A stretch of 64,000 bases of DNA from Candidatus Aminicenantes bacterium UBA6228 (GCA_002441005.1 DJWO01000011.1:269442-333441); one strand, 5' to 3'. Counted from the stretch's first letter, positions 27,179 to 37,495 are shown. Translations and numbers: made by a program. The notes: generated by a model not told the origin, from the letters alone.

Positions 27179-27985
27179 TCAAATCGGACCGGGAGCCAGT
27201 TTATGAAAAGTCCAGTCCGGGTTGGCATATTTAACTGATTCTATTTTTTTAATCTGGCCCAGGCCGCCTCGATCTAAGACCAGTGGTTTAAATTCAAGGC
27301 CAAAATAAGACTTGAATCCCTGAATAAAATAATCAACAGCCTGCTGGTAGCTGATCGCCTGGCCAAGTTCAGCTGAAATAGAGGTCAGACTGGCCTGGCG
27401 GGCCGGGGGAAGGCCAAAAGATATGGCCATTAATAGTTCAAGTTCAGAGACCAAAGGGATTGACCCGTGCTGAATAAAATAACGGCCAGCTCTTTTCTGA
27501 GCACTGCCAATTATTTTTTTCCCGGCAATTTCTACTTCGTTTCTGGCCGGATAGGCAAAGCAGGGCAAATTACTGCGGGCATAGGCACCAGGGGTGGCAG
27601 AAGCCAGGGCCGGCTTGAGGCCCATAAGCTCCAGTCCTTCTATCAGCGCCTCAGAAATCAGACGGTAGGAGCCCTCCAGGGTTGAGCTGAAAACAGCAGT
27701 TTCGCCGGACGCCACCGAATAAGTAACTTCCAGATGATGGAGGACCATTTTCCCGCCAGTCATTCTCCGGACGACCTCTACTCCCCGCCGCTGGCATTCC
27801 TCCAGATTAACCACCCGGCTGGCCTCCTGGCTGCAGCCTAAGGAAGCCGTTGGCTTGAGCCAGGTATAAAAATGGACAAAGGTCGCCGGTTGTTGTTGAG
27901 CCTGTTCAAAAAGAAATTCATCGACAGCCATATTCCAGCTGCCCGGGAGAGGCTCCGGCTCAAACAGAAGATACCAGTCAGACAT
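27179..27985 (-). CDS. Lipoate/octanoate protein ligase family (LipM-like)
   Basis: The 268 residues fit the biotin/lipoate ligase fold: NMAVDEFLFE near residue 18, RRMTGGKMVLHHLEVTYSVA near residue 75 and GKKIIGSAQKRAGRYFIQHGSIP near residue 150. The Cys in LPCFAYPARNEVEI, just before that last motif, matches the acyl-carrying Cys position of LipM octanoyltransferases, which move octanoyl from acyl carrier protein to GcvH-type proteins for lipoate synthesis. A lipoate ligase (LplA-like) is the alternative. It lies next to the tRNA-Gly gene, both on the minus strand. Confidence 0.8.
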   Translation of the reverse strand: MSDWYLLFEPEPLPGSWNMAVDEFLFEQAQQQPATFVHFYTWLKPTASLGCSQEASRVVNLEECQRRGVEVVRRMTGGKMVLHHLEVTYSVASGETAVFSSTLEGSYRLISEALIEGLELMGLKPALASATPGAYARSNLPCFAYPARNEVEIAGKKIIGSAQKRAGRYFIQHGSIPLVSELELLMAISFGLPPARQASLTSISAELGQAISYQQAVDYFIQGFKSYFGLEFKPLVLDRGGLGQIKKIESVKYANPDWTFHKLAPGPI

Positions 27986-28007
27986 GGCAGCCCTCTTTAA
28001 AAAAAAG

Positions 28008-28079
28008 AGCGGGCAACGGGACTCGAACCCGCAACTCCGAGCTTGGGAAGCTCGTACTCTACCATTGAGTTATGCCCGC
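28008..28079 (-). tRNA. tRNA-Gly (CCC)
   Basis: On the minus strand 72 bases form a cloverleaf: acceptor GCGGGCA/TGCCCGC with discriminator T, D arm ACTC/GAGT, anticodon arm CGAGC-TTCCCAA-GCTCG giving anticodon CCC, and T arm GCGGG-TTCGAGT-CCCGT. CCA is not encoded. Confidence 0.93.
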
Positions 28080-28260
28080 TTGCTCTGGCGGAGAGCTTGA
28101 AACTCTTTCTGTAAATCTAACGACTACCAAACAACAGAATTTTATCAAATAGATTAGCCCTGTCAATAAACAAATCCAGTCAGCCCGATAGCTGGCTTGC
28201 CTCTGAATCATTATTTCCGGTAATTTTTAAAAAATTCTTGTCGGCTTAAGGCTTTTTTAA

Positions 28261-28288
28261 TTGACTCAAACTGATAATAAAATATAAT
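28261..28288 (+). promoter_or_regulatory. Promoter of the bactofilin gene
   Basis: TTGACT (28261-28266), a 16-base spacer and a perfect TATAAT (28283-28288). The -10 box overlaps an upstream in-frame ATG at 28287, which therefore cannot be the translation start; the ATG at 28311 is used. Confidence 0.7.
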
Positions 28289-28310
28289 GAAAAAGAATGG
28301 AGAGAATTTA

Positions 28311-28685
28311 ATGAGTCCAGATGATAAAAAATTAAACGCCGAGGTACCTCAGCCTAGAAGTTCCAGCCGTCTGGGCACCAGTCTTGTTTTTGAAGGCCAG
28401 TTAACTGGCCATGAAGACCTGGAAATCCTTGGCCAGGTTAATGGTTCAATAGATCTGGCCCTTCACGATCTCGTCATTCAGAAGTCAGGCCGGGTTAAAG
28501 CTGATTCTATCAAGGCAAAAAATCTCTTCATTCATGGCCAGCTTGAAGGTCAGGTTCAGGCCGAGCGGATCGTCATCAGTGAGACGGCTGTTTTTACCGG
28601 TGAGCTTGTCGCCACTAAGCTCTCTGTTCAGAGCGGGGCCAAATTCAAAGGAACGGTCAAAATTTCTAAAGATTATCAGCCCTGA
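28311..28685 (+). CDS. Bactofilin (polymer-forming cytoskeletal protein)
   Basis: Bactofilins polymerise without nucleotide into membrane-associated filaments that place cell-wall or chromosome machinery. The start at 28311 follows GGAGAG and a promoter that overlaps an earlier ATG. The 124 residues have a short disordered N-terminus, then the beta-helix core: GTSLVFEGQLTGHEDLEILGQVNG, then VQKSGRVKADSIKAKNLFIHG, LEGQVQAERIVIS and FTGELVATKLSVQSGAKFKGTVKI. Family size is commonly 110-200. It is a single-gene unit; UvrB follows about 200 bases on. Confidence 0.9.
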   Translation: MSPDDKKLNAEVPQPRSSSRLGTSLVFEGQLTGHEDLEILGQVNGSIDLALHDLVIQKSGRVKADSIKAKNLFIHGQLEGQVQAERIVISETAVFTGELVATKLSVQSGAKFKGTVKISKDYQP

Positions 28686-28886
28686 CTCCCGGCTTGAACA
28701 GGGATCTTCTCCCCTCCCGGCCGGCGGTGTTTCTGCTATAATAATAGATGAAAATAACTCACCGGCTGTCGTCTTTTGTGATATTTACAGACCGGCGAAG
28801 AAGGCTATGGTCAAAAGAGATGACTTTTCAGCCAGGCCAGAATAAAAATAGAAGGTAAGGGAGTTTTCTGGCTTCACCAGATCAAA

Positions 28887-30881
28887 ATGAAAACGTTCCA
28901 GCTGCATTCAGAATTTTCCCCTCAAGGTGACCAGATTCAAGCTATTGAGCAGCTGACTGAGGGCTTGCTGACGGGGAAAAAGCATCAGGTACTGCTGGGG
29001 GTTACCGGCTCGGGCAAGACCTTTACCATGGCTAATCTAATCGCCAGGGCCAATCGCCCGGTTCTGGTCATCAGCCCTAATAAAACTCTGGCTGCCCAGC
29101 TTTACCAGGAATTCCGTCATTTTTTCCCGGAGAACGCGGTTGAATACTTTGTCAGTTATTATGATTATTACCAGCCGGAAGCTTATTTACCAGCCACCAA
29201 TACTTATATAGCTAAAGAAGCAACCATCAATGAAGAAATTGACCGGTTGCGTTTAGCAGCGACCAACGCCCTTTATGCCAGGCGAGATGTAATCATTGTG
29301 GCCTCTGTCTCCTGCATTTACGGGATTGGAGCTCCTGAGACTTATTACTCGCAGAGTTTTCCTTTAGAGACCGGACAAAGTCTGACCCGGAAAGAGTTAC
29401 TGGATCACCTGGTCAGCATTCAGTATGAGCGTTCTGATGACGACCTCAAAAGGGGCACTTTCCGCGTCCGGGGGGAGATAATTGATGTTTTCCCTCCTTA
29501 TGAAGATTTTACTTACCGCCTGGAAATTGAAGATGGACAGCTAAAGGAAATATCTATTTTTGATCCTCTGCTTGGCCAGAAGAACCGGCAGCTGGAAAAA
29601 ATAGTCATTTATCCCAGAACCTTTTTCTCGACTCCGCGATCAATTCTGGAAGAAGCCATAGCCGGCATCGAACAGGAATTGAAACAACAGATTGAGCTTT
29701 TTACCTCACAGGGTAAATATATTGAAGCCCAGAGGATCGAAGAACGGACACTTTTTGATCTCGACCTGCTCAGGGAATTCGGCTACTGCCCGGGCATTGA
29801 GAATTATTCTCTTTATTTGAGCCGGCGGCGCCCAGGCCAGCCTCCCTATACCCTGCTTGATTATTTTCCCCGGGATTTTTTGACTATCATTGATGAATCT
29901 CATATAGCTGTTCCCCAGATTGGAGGCATGTACCATGGCGACCGGTCCCGCAAATTGACTTTAATCGAACATGGTTTCCGCTTGCCTTCGGCCCTCGACA
30001 ACCGGCCACTCAGCTTCGTAGAATTTGAGCAGCGGGTCGGCCAGGTGGTTTATGTCTCAGCCACGCCTGGACCCTATGAACTGAAGAAAGCGGCTGGCCA
30101 GGTAGCCGAACAGATTATCAGGCCAACCGGCCTGATCGATCCGGAGGTAGAAATCCGTCCAGTCAAAGGCCAGATTGATGATCTGCTGAAAGAGATTCAG
30201 GAAAGAGCCAGACGCAACGAGCGGACCTTAGTCACCACTTTAACCAAAAAAATGGCCGAGGATCTGACCCGTTATTACCATGAGCTGGGACTGAAAGTGC
30301 GCTATCTTCATTCTGATATTGAAACCCTGGAACGGGTTAAGATACTGCGTGATCTGAGGAAAGGCAAATTTGACGCCTTGATTGGCATTAATTTATTGAG
30401 GGAAGGGCTTGATCTGCCAGAAGTTTCGCTGGTAGCCATTCTTGATGCTGACAAGGAGGGTTTTTTGCGTTCGCCTTCCAGCCTGATTCAGACTTTTGGC
30501 CGGGCGTCACGAAACGTCACCGGGCGAGCTATTCTTTATGCTGATACCATGACTGATTCCATGAAAAAAGCCATAGAAGAAACTAACCGGCGAAGACAGC
30601 TTCAGCAACATTTTAATCAGGAACATGGTATTACCCCTCAATCTATCCGCAAAAATATTGACGAGGTTCTGACCAGCGTTTTTGAGCGCGATTATGTTGA
30701 TTATACCAGGCTGGCCGAAGAGAAAGATATTTATCTCTCACCGGAAAAACGGCAGAAAAGAATGGAAGAGCTGGAAAAGTTGATGACCGAAGCTGCTCGC
30801 AATCTGGAATTTGAAAAGGCGGCTAAATACCGTGATGAGCTAAAGCAGCTTAAGAAGCGGGAACTGGAGCTGATGAGTTGA
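28887..30881 (+). CDS. uvrB: Excinuclease ABC subunit B
   Basis: UvrB verifies DNA damage and loads UvrC in nucleotide excision repair. The 664 residues match the family length. Visible are Walker [13 protein letters not shown] near residue 36, the beta-hairpin region [18 protein letters not shown] near residue 90 (damage contact), helicase motifs including the DExH-type IIDESH near residue 335 and the motif VI GRASRN near residue 540, and a C-terminal UVR domain ([20 protein letters not shown] then [17 protein letters not shown]) that binds UvrC. It is followed by uvrC, 118 bases later, with a separate candidate promoter. Confidence 0.97.
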   Translation: MKTFQLHSEFSPQGDQIQAIEQLTEGLLTGKKHQVLLGVTGSGKTFTMANLIARANRPVLVISPNKTLAAQLYQEFRHFFPENAVEYFVSYYDYYQPEAYLPATNTYIAKEATINEEIDRLRLAATNALYARRDVIIVASVSCIYGIGAPETYYSQSFPLETGQSLTRKELLDHLVSIQYERSDDDLKRGTFRVRGEIIDVFPPYEDFTYRLEIEDGQLKEISIFDPLLGQKNRQLEKIVIYPRTFFSTPRSILEEAIAGIEQELKQQIELFTSQGKYIEAQRIEERTLFDLDLLREFGYCPGIENYSLYLSRRRPGQPPYTLLDYFPRDFLTIIDESHIAVPQIGGMYHGDRSRKLTLIEHGFRLPSALDNRPLSFVEFEQRVGQVVYVSATPGPYELKKAAGQVAEQIIRPTGLIDPEVEIRPVKGQIDDLLKEIQERARRNERTLVTTLTKKMAEDLTRYYHELGLKVRYLHSDIETLERVKILRDLRKGKFDALIGINLLREGLDLPEVSLVAILDADKEGFLRSPSSLIQTFGRASRNVTGRAILYADTMTDSMKKAIEETNRRRQLQQHFNQEHGITPQSIRKNIDEVLTSVFERDYVDYTRLAEEKDIYLSPEKRQKRMEELEKLMTEAARNLEFEKAAKYRDELKQLKKRELELMS

Positions 30882-30893
30882 AGCCTAAAAGCT

Positions 30894-30924
30894 TGTCAAG
30901 CCTGGCCTGATAACCTGATATAAT
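30894..30924 (+). promoter_or_regulatory. Candidate promoter of uvrC
   Basis: TTGTCA (30894-30899) and a perfect TATAAT (30919-30924) are separated by 19 bases, slightly long. No SOS-box-like palindrome was recognised in this gap. Confidence 0.4.
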
Positions 30925-30999
30925 GCTATAGAGAAAGAAAAAAACAATCTGGGCCGGTCGGGCAGGGAGGGCTCAGGCCAAGACAGGTCAGAATAAAGA

Positions 31000-32784
31000 A
31001 TGAAATACCAACCTCTTAAGCAAAAGATAAGTAAATTTCCCGATAAGCCCGGTATCTATTTTTTCAAAAACCAGCAGGGGGAAGTAATTTATATCGGCAA
31101 AGCCAGGTCCCTGCGTAACCGGGTTAAGAGTTATTTTTTGCCTCAGCCAGACTTCAAAGTCCAGAATATTCTTAGTGAGACTGATAATGTCGATTATCTA
31201 CTGGTCAGCTCCGAAAAAGAGGCCAGCTTTATAGAAAATAATTACATCCAATTTTATCAGCCCAAGTTTAATCTCAGGTTAAAAGATGACAAAAGTTTTC
31301 CTTTCCTGAAGTTGACTGTTAATGAAGACTTTCCCGGAATAACTTTCACCCGCCGGGTAGAAGATGATGGGGCTAAATATTTCGGGCCATTCAGTCCAGC
31401 CGATGACGCCAGAAAAGTAATGTCCTTTATTACCAGAGCCTTCAAGATCAGAACCTGTGAAAACTCGGTCTTCAAGAACCGCCGGCGGCCCTGTCTGGAA
31501 TATGACCTGAAAATGTGCACCGCTCCCTGTGTCGGGTTTATTAGCCAGGAGGCTTACCGCCAGGAAGTGGAGAGAGCTCTTCTGCTGCTGGAGGGCAGGA
31601 AGACCGAGCTGGTGGAACAACTTCAAGCCAGAATGGAAAAAGCCGCCAGCGAACTGCAGTTTGAGGAAGCCGCTCATTGGCGGGATACAATTGTTTCCTT
31701 GGACAGGTTTAAGGAGACTCAGAGAGTCATTTCGACTGCCAGAGAAAATATGGATATCATCGGCTATAAGCGCCAGGCAAAACAAGCCGCCGTCTTCATT
31801 TTCCACATGCGGGCAGGCCGCATTAGATCTTCCTCCGGGCGCCGTCTGGAAAACTTGCCTGAAGATGAACAAAGCCAGCAGACTTTAACCCGGGCTCTCC
31901 AGGAATATTATGCCAGACAGGAAGTACCGGAGAGAATTCTTCTGCCCTTCCGCCTGAAAAATGAACAGGAAGAAGCTCTTTATAAGGAGTTAAAAAAGCA
32001 AAATGCTCGAGTCAGATTTATTTTTCCAGATAATAAAAAAATGAAGCTCAGGCTGGAGCTAGCTGTGCAGAATGCTTCCCTGTTGCTGGAAAGAGATGAT
32101 AGCTCCAGCCCAACCGCTGAACTCAGCCAGCTGCTGGGTTTAGAGCGGCCAGCCGGATTGATTGAGGGCCTGGACATCTCCAATACAGGCGGAGACGAAT
32201 CGGTCGGTTCGCTGGTCGTTTTTAACTATGGATTGCCGGTTAAATCCGAATACCGCAAATACCGCCTTAAGACGGTCACCGGTCCTGATGATTTTGCCTC
32301 CATCCGGGAAGTCCTAAGCCGGAGATTGCAGCGGCTGGTGGCTGAAAAGAAGCGTTTACCCGACCTGATTTTTGTCGATGGAGGAAAAGGTCAATTAAGT
32401 GCTGCTCAAGAAGTTCTGGAAAATCTCAACCTGACATCCATTCCGGTTTGTTCCTTAGCCAAAAAGGAAGAGATTGTCTTTTCTGCCAATCATCCTGAAG
32501 GGCTGCGCCTTGACCCGACTTCCGGAGCTTTAAAGCTCGTTCAGCAAGTCCGGGATGAAGCTCATCGGTTTGCTATCAGTTTTCATCGCCAGCGCCGGTC
32601 AAAAAAGAGTTTGGCTTCAGAGCTGGACGGCATCCCGGGTTTGGGCCCGGCCAGAAGGAAAAAATTGCTGGCGGCTTTTGGACACGTTGCTGGTATCAAA
32701 AAGGCTTCGTTTGAGCAGCTAACCATGGTGGTCGGCCCGAAACTGGCTCAGACTATCAGACAAACCCTGAGTGGCCAGAAGTAA
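31000..32784 (+). CDS. uvrC: Excinuclease ABC subunit C
   Basis: UvrC makes the two incisions flanking the lesion. The 594 residues include an N-terminal GIY-YIG nuclease (PGIYFFKNQQGEVIYIGKARSLRNRV, about 16-45), a Cys-rich stretch (CLEYDLKMCTAPCVGFI, about 165-182), a UVR domain (about 200-235, LEEAAHWRDTI-like), an RNase H-like 5'-incision domain (GLDISNTGGDESVGSLVVF near residue 390; DFASIREVLSRR; LIFVDGGKGQLSAA near residue 456) and a C-terminal helix-hairpin-helix pair (LDGIPGLGPARRKKLL). It follows uvrB in the same direction. Confidence 0.97.
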   Translation: MKYQPLKQKISKFPDKPGIYFFKNQQGEVIYIGKARSLRNRVKSYFLPQPDFKVQNILSETDNVDYLLVSSEKEASFIENNYIQFYQPKFNLRLKDDKSFPFLKLTVNEDFPGITFTRRVEDDGAKYFGPFSPADDARKVMSFITRAFKIRTCENSVFKNRRRPCLEYDLKMCTAPCVGFISQEAYRQEVERALLLLEGRKTELVEQLQARMEKAASELQFEEAAHWRDTIVSLDRFKETQRVISTARENMDIIGYKRQAKQAAVFIFHMRAGRIRSSSGRRLENLPEDEQSQQTLTRALQEYYARQEVPERILLPFRLKNEQEEALYKELKKQNARVRFIFPDNKKMKLRLELAVQNASLLLERDDSSSPTAELSQLLGLERPAGLIEGLDISNTGGDESVGSLVVFNYGLPVKSEYRKYRLKTVTGPDDFASIREVLSRRLQRLVAEKKRLPDLIFVDGGKGQLSAAQEVLENLNLTSIPVCSLAKKEEIVFSANHPEGLRLDPTSGALKLVQQVRDEAHRFAISFHRQRRSKKSLASELDGIPGLGPARRKKLLAAFGHVAGIKKASFEQLTMVVGPKLAQTIRQTLSGQK

Positions 32785-32954
32785 ATCAAACTTCACTCCG
32801 ACCGTGAAGAGAGTTTGCTGATTCAACTCGCCTGGGCCAGCACATCAGACCGGCACCGGGGCTGTCATTATAGTTGAAATCAAAGTAGGTAGTCTAAAAT
32901 AGGAATGGTTGAGACCCAATTAAAAGCAGAATAAGTTCAGCCGGCGTTAAGTCT

Positions 32955-34889
32955 TCAGAACAAAGAAGCAACCAGACGAATCAGCCAGCTGACCACTACA
33001 GCTACACTGAGGTTTAAGGCTGCTGACATCATGGCTACTTTTTTCCCCAGCTCTTTCCAGATGATGCTCAAGGTGGACAGACAGGGAATAAAAAAGCTGA
33101 CAAAGGCCACGAAGGTTAAAAGCTGGGTTTTGGTGATAACGGATAATAACTGGCCATAGCCCACGCCCAGTGCTTGAAACATCATCAACAGAGAAAGTTC
33201 TTTCCTCAGAAAACCAAAAATTAGGGTGACACCCAGGCTCTGGGGTAACCCGAGCAGGCCGCTGACCAGTGGAGAGAGAATGGCGTTGATTAAACGATCA
33301 AACTGGACATAGCTTAAGAAGCTTAGCAAAATGCTGCCGCCAATTAAGATTGGCCAGGCAAAGCGGACAAATTCCTTCAGGTTAAAATAGATTTTTTGCC
33401 AGATGCTTTTTAAAGAAGGGACTTTTAAGGAAGGTATTTCCAGGATCAGGCCAGGTGAATCATACTTGAACCATTTCTTCAGGATCAGGGCCAGAATAGC
33501 AATTAGAAAAATATTAAAGAAATAAAAACCGAGGGCCCACCAGGGACCGAGTAAAAAAGCAACCAGCGCCAGAATAATGGTTGTTCGGGCAGCACAGGGA
33601 ATAAAGGGAATGAGCAGGGCGGTTACTATCCGGTCACGCCGTGATTCCAGGATACGGGTAGCCATAATGGCCGGGACATTGCAGCCGAAGCCAAGAATAA
33701 ACATAGGAACTGATTTGCCATGAAGACCAAGCCGGTGCATAAAGGCATCGAGGAGAAAACTGGCCCGGGCCAGATAGCCAACATCCTCCAGAAAACCTAT
33801 CAGGAAGAGGAGAGGAATAAAATAAGGGAAAACGATGGCCAGGCCGCCGCCTATTCCCTGAACCAGACCCACCAGTAACTCGGCCAGCAGGCTGTGTCCA
33901 AGGTTATTTTCAATACTTAATCTGATGGCCTCCCAGGGCTTGAGCAGCCAGGTCTCTAAAGGGCTTCCCACCTTAAAAATCAGATAGAACATCCCGGCAA
34001 AAATAACCAGCATAAAGAAATAACCGAGAACCGGGTCCATGATCAAATTATCAAGCTTATCGATGGCACTGACCTTAGAGTGAGTTACCCGGCAGCAATC
34101 CTCAAAAATCTTCAGGGCTAAATGATGACGTTCGACCGAAATGACTTCATAGGCTGGAGCATCACGCAGAGCAGAAACTTCCTGGCGAAGGCGGTCGAGT
34201 TCTGACTTGAAGGCCCGGTCAGGCCCGGAGATAAATTTATCAACCGCCAGGGTCTCACCCTCGATGGCCTTAATTGCGGTAAAGCGCTGGTTGGCTACAA
34301 GGGGAAAGTCTTCAGGCAGAATGTCCATTAGGTCTTTGATTCTTTTTTCCACTTCTCTGGAAAAACGGGGAGCATCCGGCCGGGCTGATAATCTCAGAGC
34401 CTTTTCTATCGCTTCCATCAGGACATCTGTCCCCAGCCCACGGGTGGCCACGGTTTTGACCACAGGCACGCCGAGTTTTTTTTCTAGCTCCTCAACCTTA
34501 ATGGTCATCCCTTTTTTTCTGGCCAGATCCATCATGTTGAGGACGACTACCATCGGATATTCCAGTTCGAGCAGTTCCAGAGTAAGTTCCAGACTTCGGC
34601 TCAACAGAGAGGCATCAATCACGTTAACTATCAGATCAGGTTTTTCTTTGAAGATGTGAGTCAGAACGACTTTTTCCTGAGGTTCATGAGGAGATAAAGA
34701 ATAAGTCCCGGGCAAATCAACAATCGAATAGACCTTTCTATTCCAGAGAACTTCGCTATGGACATGAGTAACAGTCGTGCCCGGAAAATTAGAAGTTTGG
34801 GCCTTATAACCGGCAATGGAATTAAACAGCGTTGATTTGCCGCAGTTGGGCTGGCCAATAAAAACAATTACTGGTGCTCTATCGCTCAT
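32955..34889 (-). CDS. feoB: Ferrous iron transporter FeoB
   Basis: FeoB is the inner-membrane Fe(II) uptake protein with a cytosolic G domain. The ATG at 34889 overlaps the end of feoA; the 644 residues begin MSDRAPVIVFIGQPNCGKST (G1), then DLPGTYSL (G3), NMMDLARKKG (G4), a helical insertion domain, and from about residue 280 the membrane core with two Gate-like regions (PMFILGFGCNVPAIMATR; LTLIFGFLRKEL-type segment). Length is slightly short of the E. coli protein (773). Overlap with feoA indicates one operon. Confidence 0.95.
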   Translation of the reverse strand: MSDRAPVIVFIGQPNCGKSTLFNSIAGYKAQTSNFPGTTVTHVHSEVLWNRKVYSIVDLPGTYSLSPHEPQEKVVLTHIFKEKPDLIVNVIDASLLSRSLELTLELLELEYPMVVVLNMMDLARKKGMTIKVEELEKKLGVPVVKTVATRGLGTDVLMEAIEKALRLSARPDAPRFSREVEKRIKDLMDILPEDFPLVANQRFTAIKAIEGETLAVDKFISGPDRAFKSELDRLRQEVSALRDAPAYEVISVERHHLALKIFEDCCRVTHSKVSAIDKLDNLIMDPVLGYFFMLVIFAGMFYLIFKVGSPLETWLLKPWEAIRLSIENNLGHSLLAELLVGLVQGIGGGLAIVFPYFIPLLFLIGFLEDVGYLARASFLLDAFMHRLGLHGKSVPMFILGFGCNVPAIMATRILESRRDRIVTALLIPFIPCAARTTIILALVAFLLGPWWALGFYFFNIFLIAILALILKKWFKYDSPGLILEIPSLKVPSLKSIWQKIYFNLKEFVRFAWPILIGGSILLSFLSYVQFDRLINAILSPLVSGLLGLPQSLGVTLIFGFLRKELSLLMMFQALGVGYGQLLSVITKTQLLTFVAFVSFFIPCLSTLSIIWKELGKKVAMMSAALNLSVAVVVSWLIRLVASLF

Positions 34890-35202
34890 CGCCGGTGACA
34901 GTTTCAACCATTATTTTCTGGGCTATCCCCCGGCCAAGGCCAATTCTAGTGTCGCTGGTGAGATTCCTGACCAGAACTGGGCCGTTCATTATGGCTTCAT
35001 TATCTAAAGTGACCAAGTCACCGGGGTGGAAGCCCAGAGCCAGCAACCGGCGGTGAAGGCCCTGTCCGCCTCTGATTTCCGCAATCTTAAAAATTTGCCC
35101 CGCGGGAACCTCAAGCAAAGAACATAAACCTTCTAGGGTTGGCTTAACTATCTTCTGGCCATTTCTTTTTCTACCAAACATAGCTTTATGATCTCTTAGC
35201 AT
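34879..35202 (-). CDS. feoA: FeoA-like protein
   Basis: The 107 residues hold the SH3-like FeoA domain: SLLEVPAGQIFKIAEIRGGQGLHRRLLALGFHPGD and LTSDTRIGLGRGIAQKIMV. FeoA is a small cytosolic partner that supports FeoB. The last 11 bases overlap the feoB start (the feoB ATG is inside its final codons), so the two are translated together. A later ATG (35181, MFGRKR) is an alternative start. No Fur box was recognised upstream. Confidence 0.88.
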   Translation of the reverse strand: MLRDHKAMFGRKRNGQKIVKPTLEGLCSLLEVPAGQIFKIAEIRGGQGLHRRLLALGFHPGDLVTLDNEAIMNGPVLVRNLTSDTRIGLGRGIAQKIMVETVTGDER

Positions 35203-35276
35203 CTCTCAGAGCAAGTGAAGAATAAGGTAATTAAACCACATTTGCTGGCTTTTGCAACTTTTGCTTTTCTCAAAAC

Positions 35277-35331
35277 GGGGTCGGGCCAGCCGATTTCTAA
35301 TATTATCATATACTTACCGAGGCCCGACCCC
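35277..35331. repeat. 55-bp hairpin repeat, copy 1
   Basis: 11-base arms GGGGTCGGGCC and GGCCCGACCCC flank a 33-base AT-rich centre. A second copy lies at 37496-37550 in the opposite orientation: same total length, identical arms and a recognisably related centre (shared ATTATC and TTAC-GA positions when one is reverse-complemented). The pair brackets the S46 peptidase gene. Family type (REP-like or MITE-like) cannot be decided here. It may also act as a terminator or mRNA stabiliser. Confidence 0.85.
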
Positions 35332-35397
35332 ATTTTCCGTTAATTTTGCTTTTAATTCGGACGGAATTCTGAGATAATTTTTGTTCAGGAGGTCAAT

Positions 35398-37473
35398 ATG
35401 AATAAACTTCGCTCGAATCGCTACCAGCTGTCTTTAGGCTTGCTGGCCCTTTTCATCTGGCTGATTTTGCCTCTGGCCGCTGATGAGGGTATGTGGCCTT
35501 ATAACCTCATTCCCAAAGATTATCTGGCCAAAAAATATAATTTCAAAGTGACCGATGACTGGCTCAATCATCTCCGTCTGGCCTCAGTCGCCTTTGGAGG
35601 TGCCTCAGGTTCTTTCGTCTCTCCTGATGGCCTGGTTTTGACCAACCACCATGTTGGCCGGGGAGCCATCCAGAATCTTTCCACACCGGAAAGAGACCTG
35701 ATTAAGAACGGTTTTTACGCCCGAACCAGAGACCAGGAGCTCAAATGCCGGGGGATGGTCCTATCGGTGCTACAGGAAATTGAAGATGTAACCGACCGCG
35801 TACTCTCTGCTGAAAAACCCGGGATGAGCCCACAGGAAGTAATGGCCGCCCGTGATAAGGCTATTGCCGAAATTCAAAAAGAAGCCACCGAAAAATCAGG
35901 CCTCAGGTGTCAGGTGGTATCGCTCTATTCCGGCAGTATGTATAACCTTTACAAATATAAAACCTATAACGATGTCAGACTGGTTTTTGCAGTTGAAAAC
36001 GATATTGCCTTTTTCGGCGGTGATCCTGATAATTTTACCTATCCCCGTTATGACCTGGATATTTCCATTTTCAGAATTTATGAAAATGGTCAGCCGCTGA
36101 AAACTAAAGATTATTTAAAATGGTCTACTACGCCCCTCAAAGAGGGTGATCTGGTTTTCTGTTCAGGCAATCCTGGATCAACCGGAAGGCTTTTGACTTA
36201 TGACCAGCTGCTTTTCCTGCGGGATGTCAGCTATCCTTTTAGCATCGATAATTTAAAGAGAAGACAGGCCATTCTCCATGAATATGCCAATCGAGGCCCT
36301 GAGCAGGAAAGAATTGCCCGCAATACAATTTTTGGCATTGAAAACAGCCTGAAAGCCACTACCGGCTATCAATCAGGGCTGCTGGACAAGGACCTGATGG
36401 CCAAAAAGCTGGCCGAAGAACAGCAGATCCGCCAGGCAGTGGCCGCCAATCCAGAACTGGCTAAGGAATATGGCCAGGCCTGGGAGGAAATCGCTCAAGC
36501 TCAAAAAGAATTTGCTTCCTTTTTTAAACAATATCAATTTTTTGAAAGAGGAAATGCCTTTAATACAGTCTATTTCAGTATGGCCAGATCTTTAATCAGA
36601 ATGGCTGGCCAGAGAGACAGCCAGAACAGGCAGATGGCTGCCGGCGGCGGGCGGATGATGGGTGAAATGGGGCCCATTCCTGATGATTTTGAAATTTTAA
36701 AGCTGACCGACTCGCTGAAGCAATTAAAAGAACAGTTGCCCGACGCTCAGGAAACCAGGTGGCTGCTTGGCTGCCAGTCGCCAGAAGAAGTGGCTAAAGC
36801 TTTGATTACTGGAACCAAATTAAAGGATGCTGAATTTAGAAAAAAGTTGATGGAAGGCGGCACAGAAGCCATTTATCAATCTGACGATCCAATGATCAAA
36901 CTGGCTCTGATGGTCGACCCTATTGCCCGGGGAGTAAGAGAACGGTATGAAAATAGAGTGAGAGCAGTCGAAGTTAAAAACGGAACCTTAGTGGCCAGGG
37001 CTCTTTTCCGGCTTAAAGGAACTTCTATTCCGCCGGATGCTACCGGAACTCTGAGGCTGAGCTTTGGGGTAGCCAAAGGCTATGTGGAAAATGGCAAAAA
37101 GATTCCTTTCCATACCACCTTGGCCGGCCTCTATGAAAAAGCCCAGAAATTTAGTTATAAGGAACCTTATAGCCTGCCTGAAATCTGGCTTAAGAAGAAA
37201 GCAGCTCTTAATCTGAATACACCTTTGAATTTCGTCGCTACTATTGATTCCATTGGAGGCAATTCTGGATCGCCAGTCGTCAATAGAAAAGGCGAATTTC
37301 TTGGCGCCCTGTTTGATGGCAATATTCAATCGCTGCCGACTCGTTTCGTTTATGAAGAAAAGGTGTCACGTTCGGTTATGGTCGATGGCCGGGCCTTGAT
37401 TGAAGCTTTGATCAAGATTTATGATGCCAAACCCTTAGCTGACGAGCTGCTGGGGAAATTGCCGGCGAAATAA
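35398..37473 (+). CDS. S46 family dipeptidyl-peptidase (DPP7/DPP11-like)
   Basis: A 691-residue secreted serine exopeptidase that removes dipeptides from peptide N-termini. A signal peptide spans about residues 1-28 (LSLGLLALFIWLILPLAAD). The chymotrypsin-like catalytic His is in VLTNHHVGRGAI (about residues 84-85), the Asp is expected in the FPRYDLDISIF-like segment near residue 220, and the Ser lies in DSIGGNSGSPVVN near residue 625. The middle 300 residues form the helical lid of the family. An AGGAGG ribosome site precedes the ATG. It is a single-gene unit bracketed by mirror-image 55-bp repeats. S46 enzymes are known from Bacteroidetes and some Acidobacteria-like lineages, where they support growth on peptides; the substrate here is unknown. 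Confidence 0.9.
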   Translation: MNKLRSNRYQLSLGLLALFIWLILPLAADEGMWPYNLIPKDYLAKKYNFKVTDDWLNHLRLASVAFGGASGSFVSPDGLVLTNHHVGRGAIQNLSTPERDLIKNGFYARTRDQELKCRGMVLSVLQEIEDVTDRVLSAEKPGMSPQEVMAARDKAIAEIQKEATEKSGLRCQVVSLYSGSMYNLYKYKTYNDVRLVFAVENDIAFFGGDPDNFTYPRYDLDISIFRIYENGQPLKTKDYLKWSTTPLKEGDLVFCSGNPGSTGRLLTYDQLLFLRDVSYPFSIDNLKRRQAILHEYANRGPEQERIARNTIFGIENSLKATTGYQSGLLDKDLMAKKLAEEQQIRQAVAANPELAKEYGQAWEEIAQAQKEFASFFKQYQFFERGNAFNTVYFSMARSLIRMAGQRDSQNRQMAAGGGRMMGEMGPIPDDFEILKLTDSLKQLKEQLPDAQETRWLLGCQSPEEVAKALITGTKLKDAEFRKKLMEGGTEAIYQSDDPMIKLALMVDPIARGVRERYENRVRAVEVKNGTLVARALFRLKGTSIPPDATGTLRLSFGVAKGYVENGKKIPFHTTLAGLYEKAQKFSYKEPYSLPEIWLKKKAALNLNTPLNFVATIDSIGGNSGSPVVNRKGEFLGALFDGNIQSLPTRFVYEEKVSRSVMVDGRALIEALIKIYDAKPLADELLGKLPAK

Positions 37474-37495
37474 AGGTAACAAAGAAGATTAGGGT

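Noticed and set aside
28534..28845. 103-codon frame overlapping the end of the bactofilin gene
   Set aside because: Starts inside the bactofilin coding region in another frame, Ser/Arg/Pro-rich translation, no motif.
31279..31872. 197-codon frame antisense to uvrC
   Set aside because: It lies wholly inside a clear uvrC gene, on the other strand, and has no ribosome site or recognisable motif; a shadow of codon bias.
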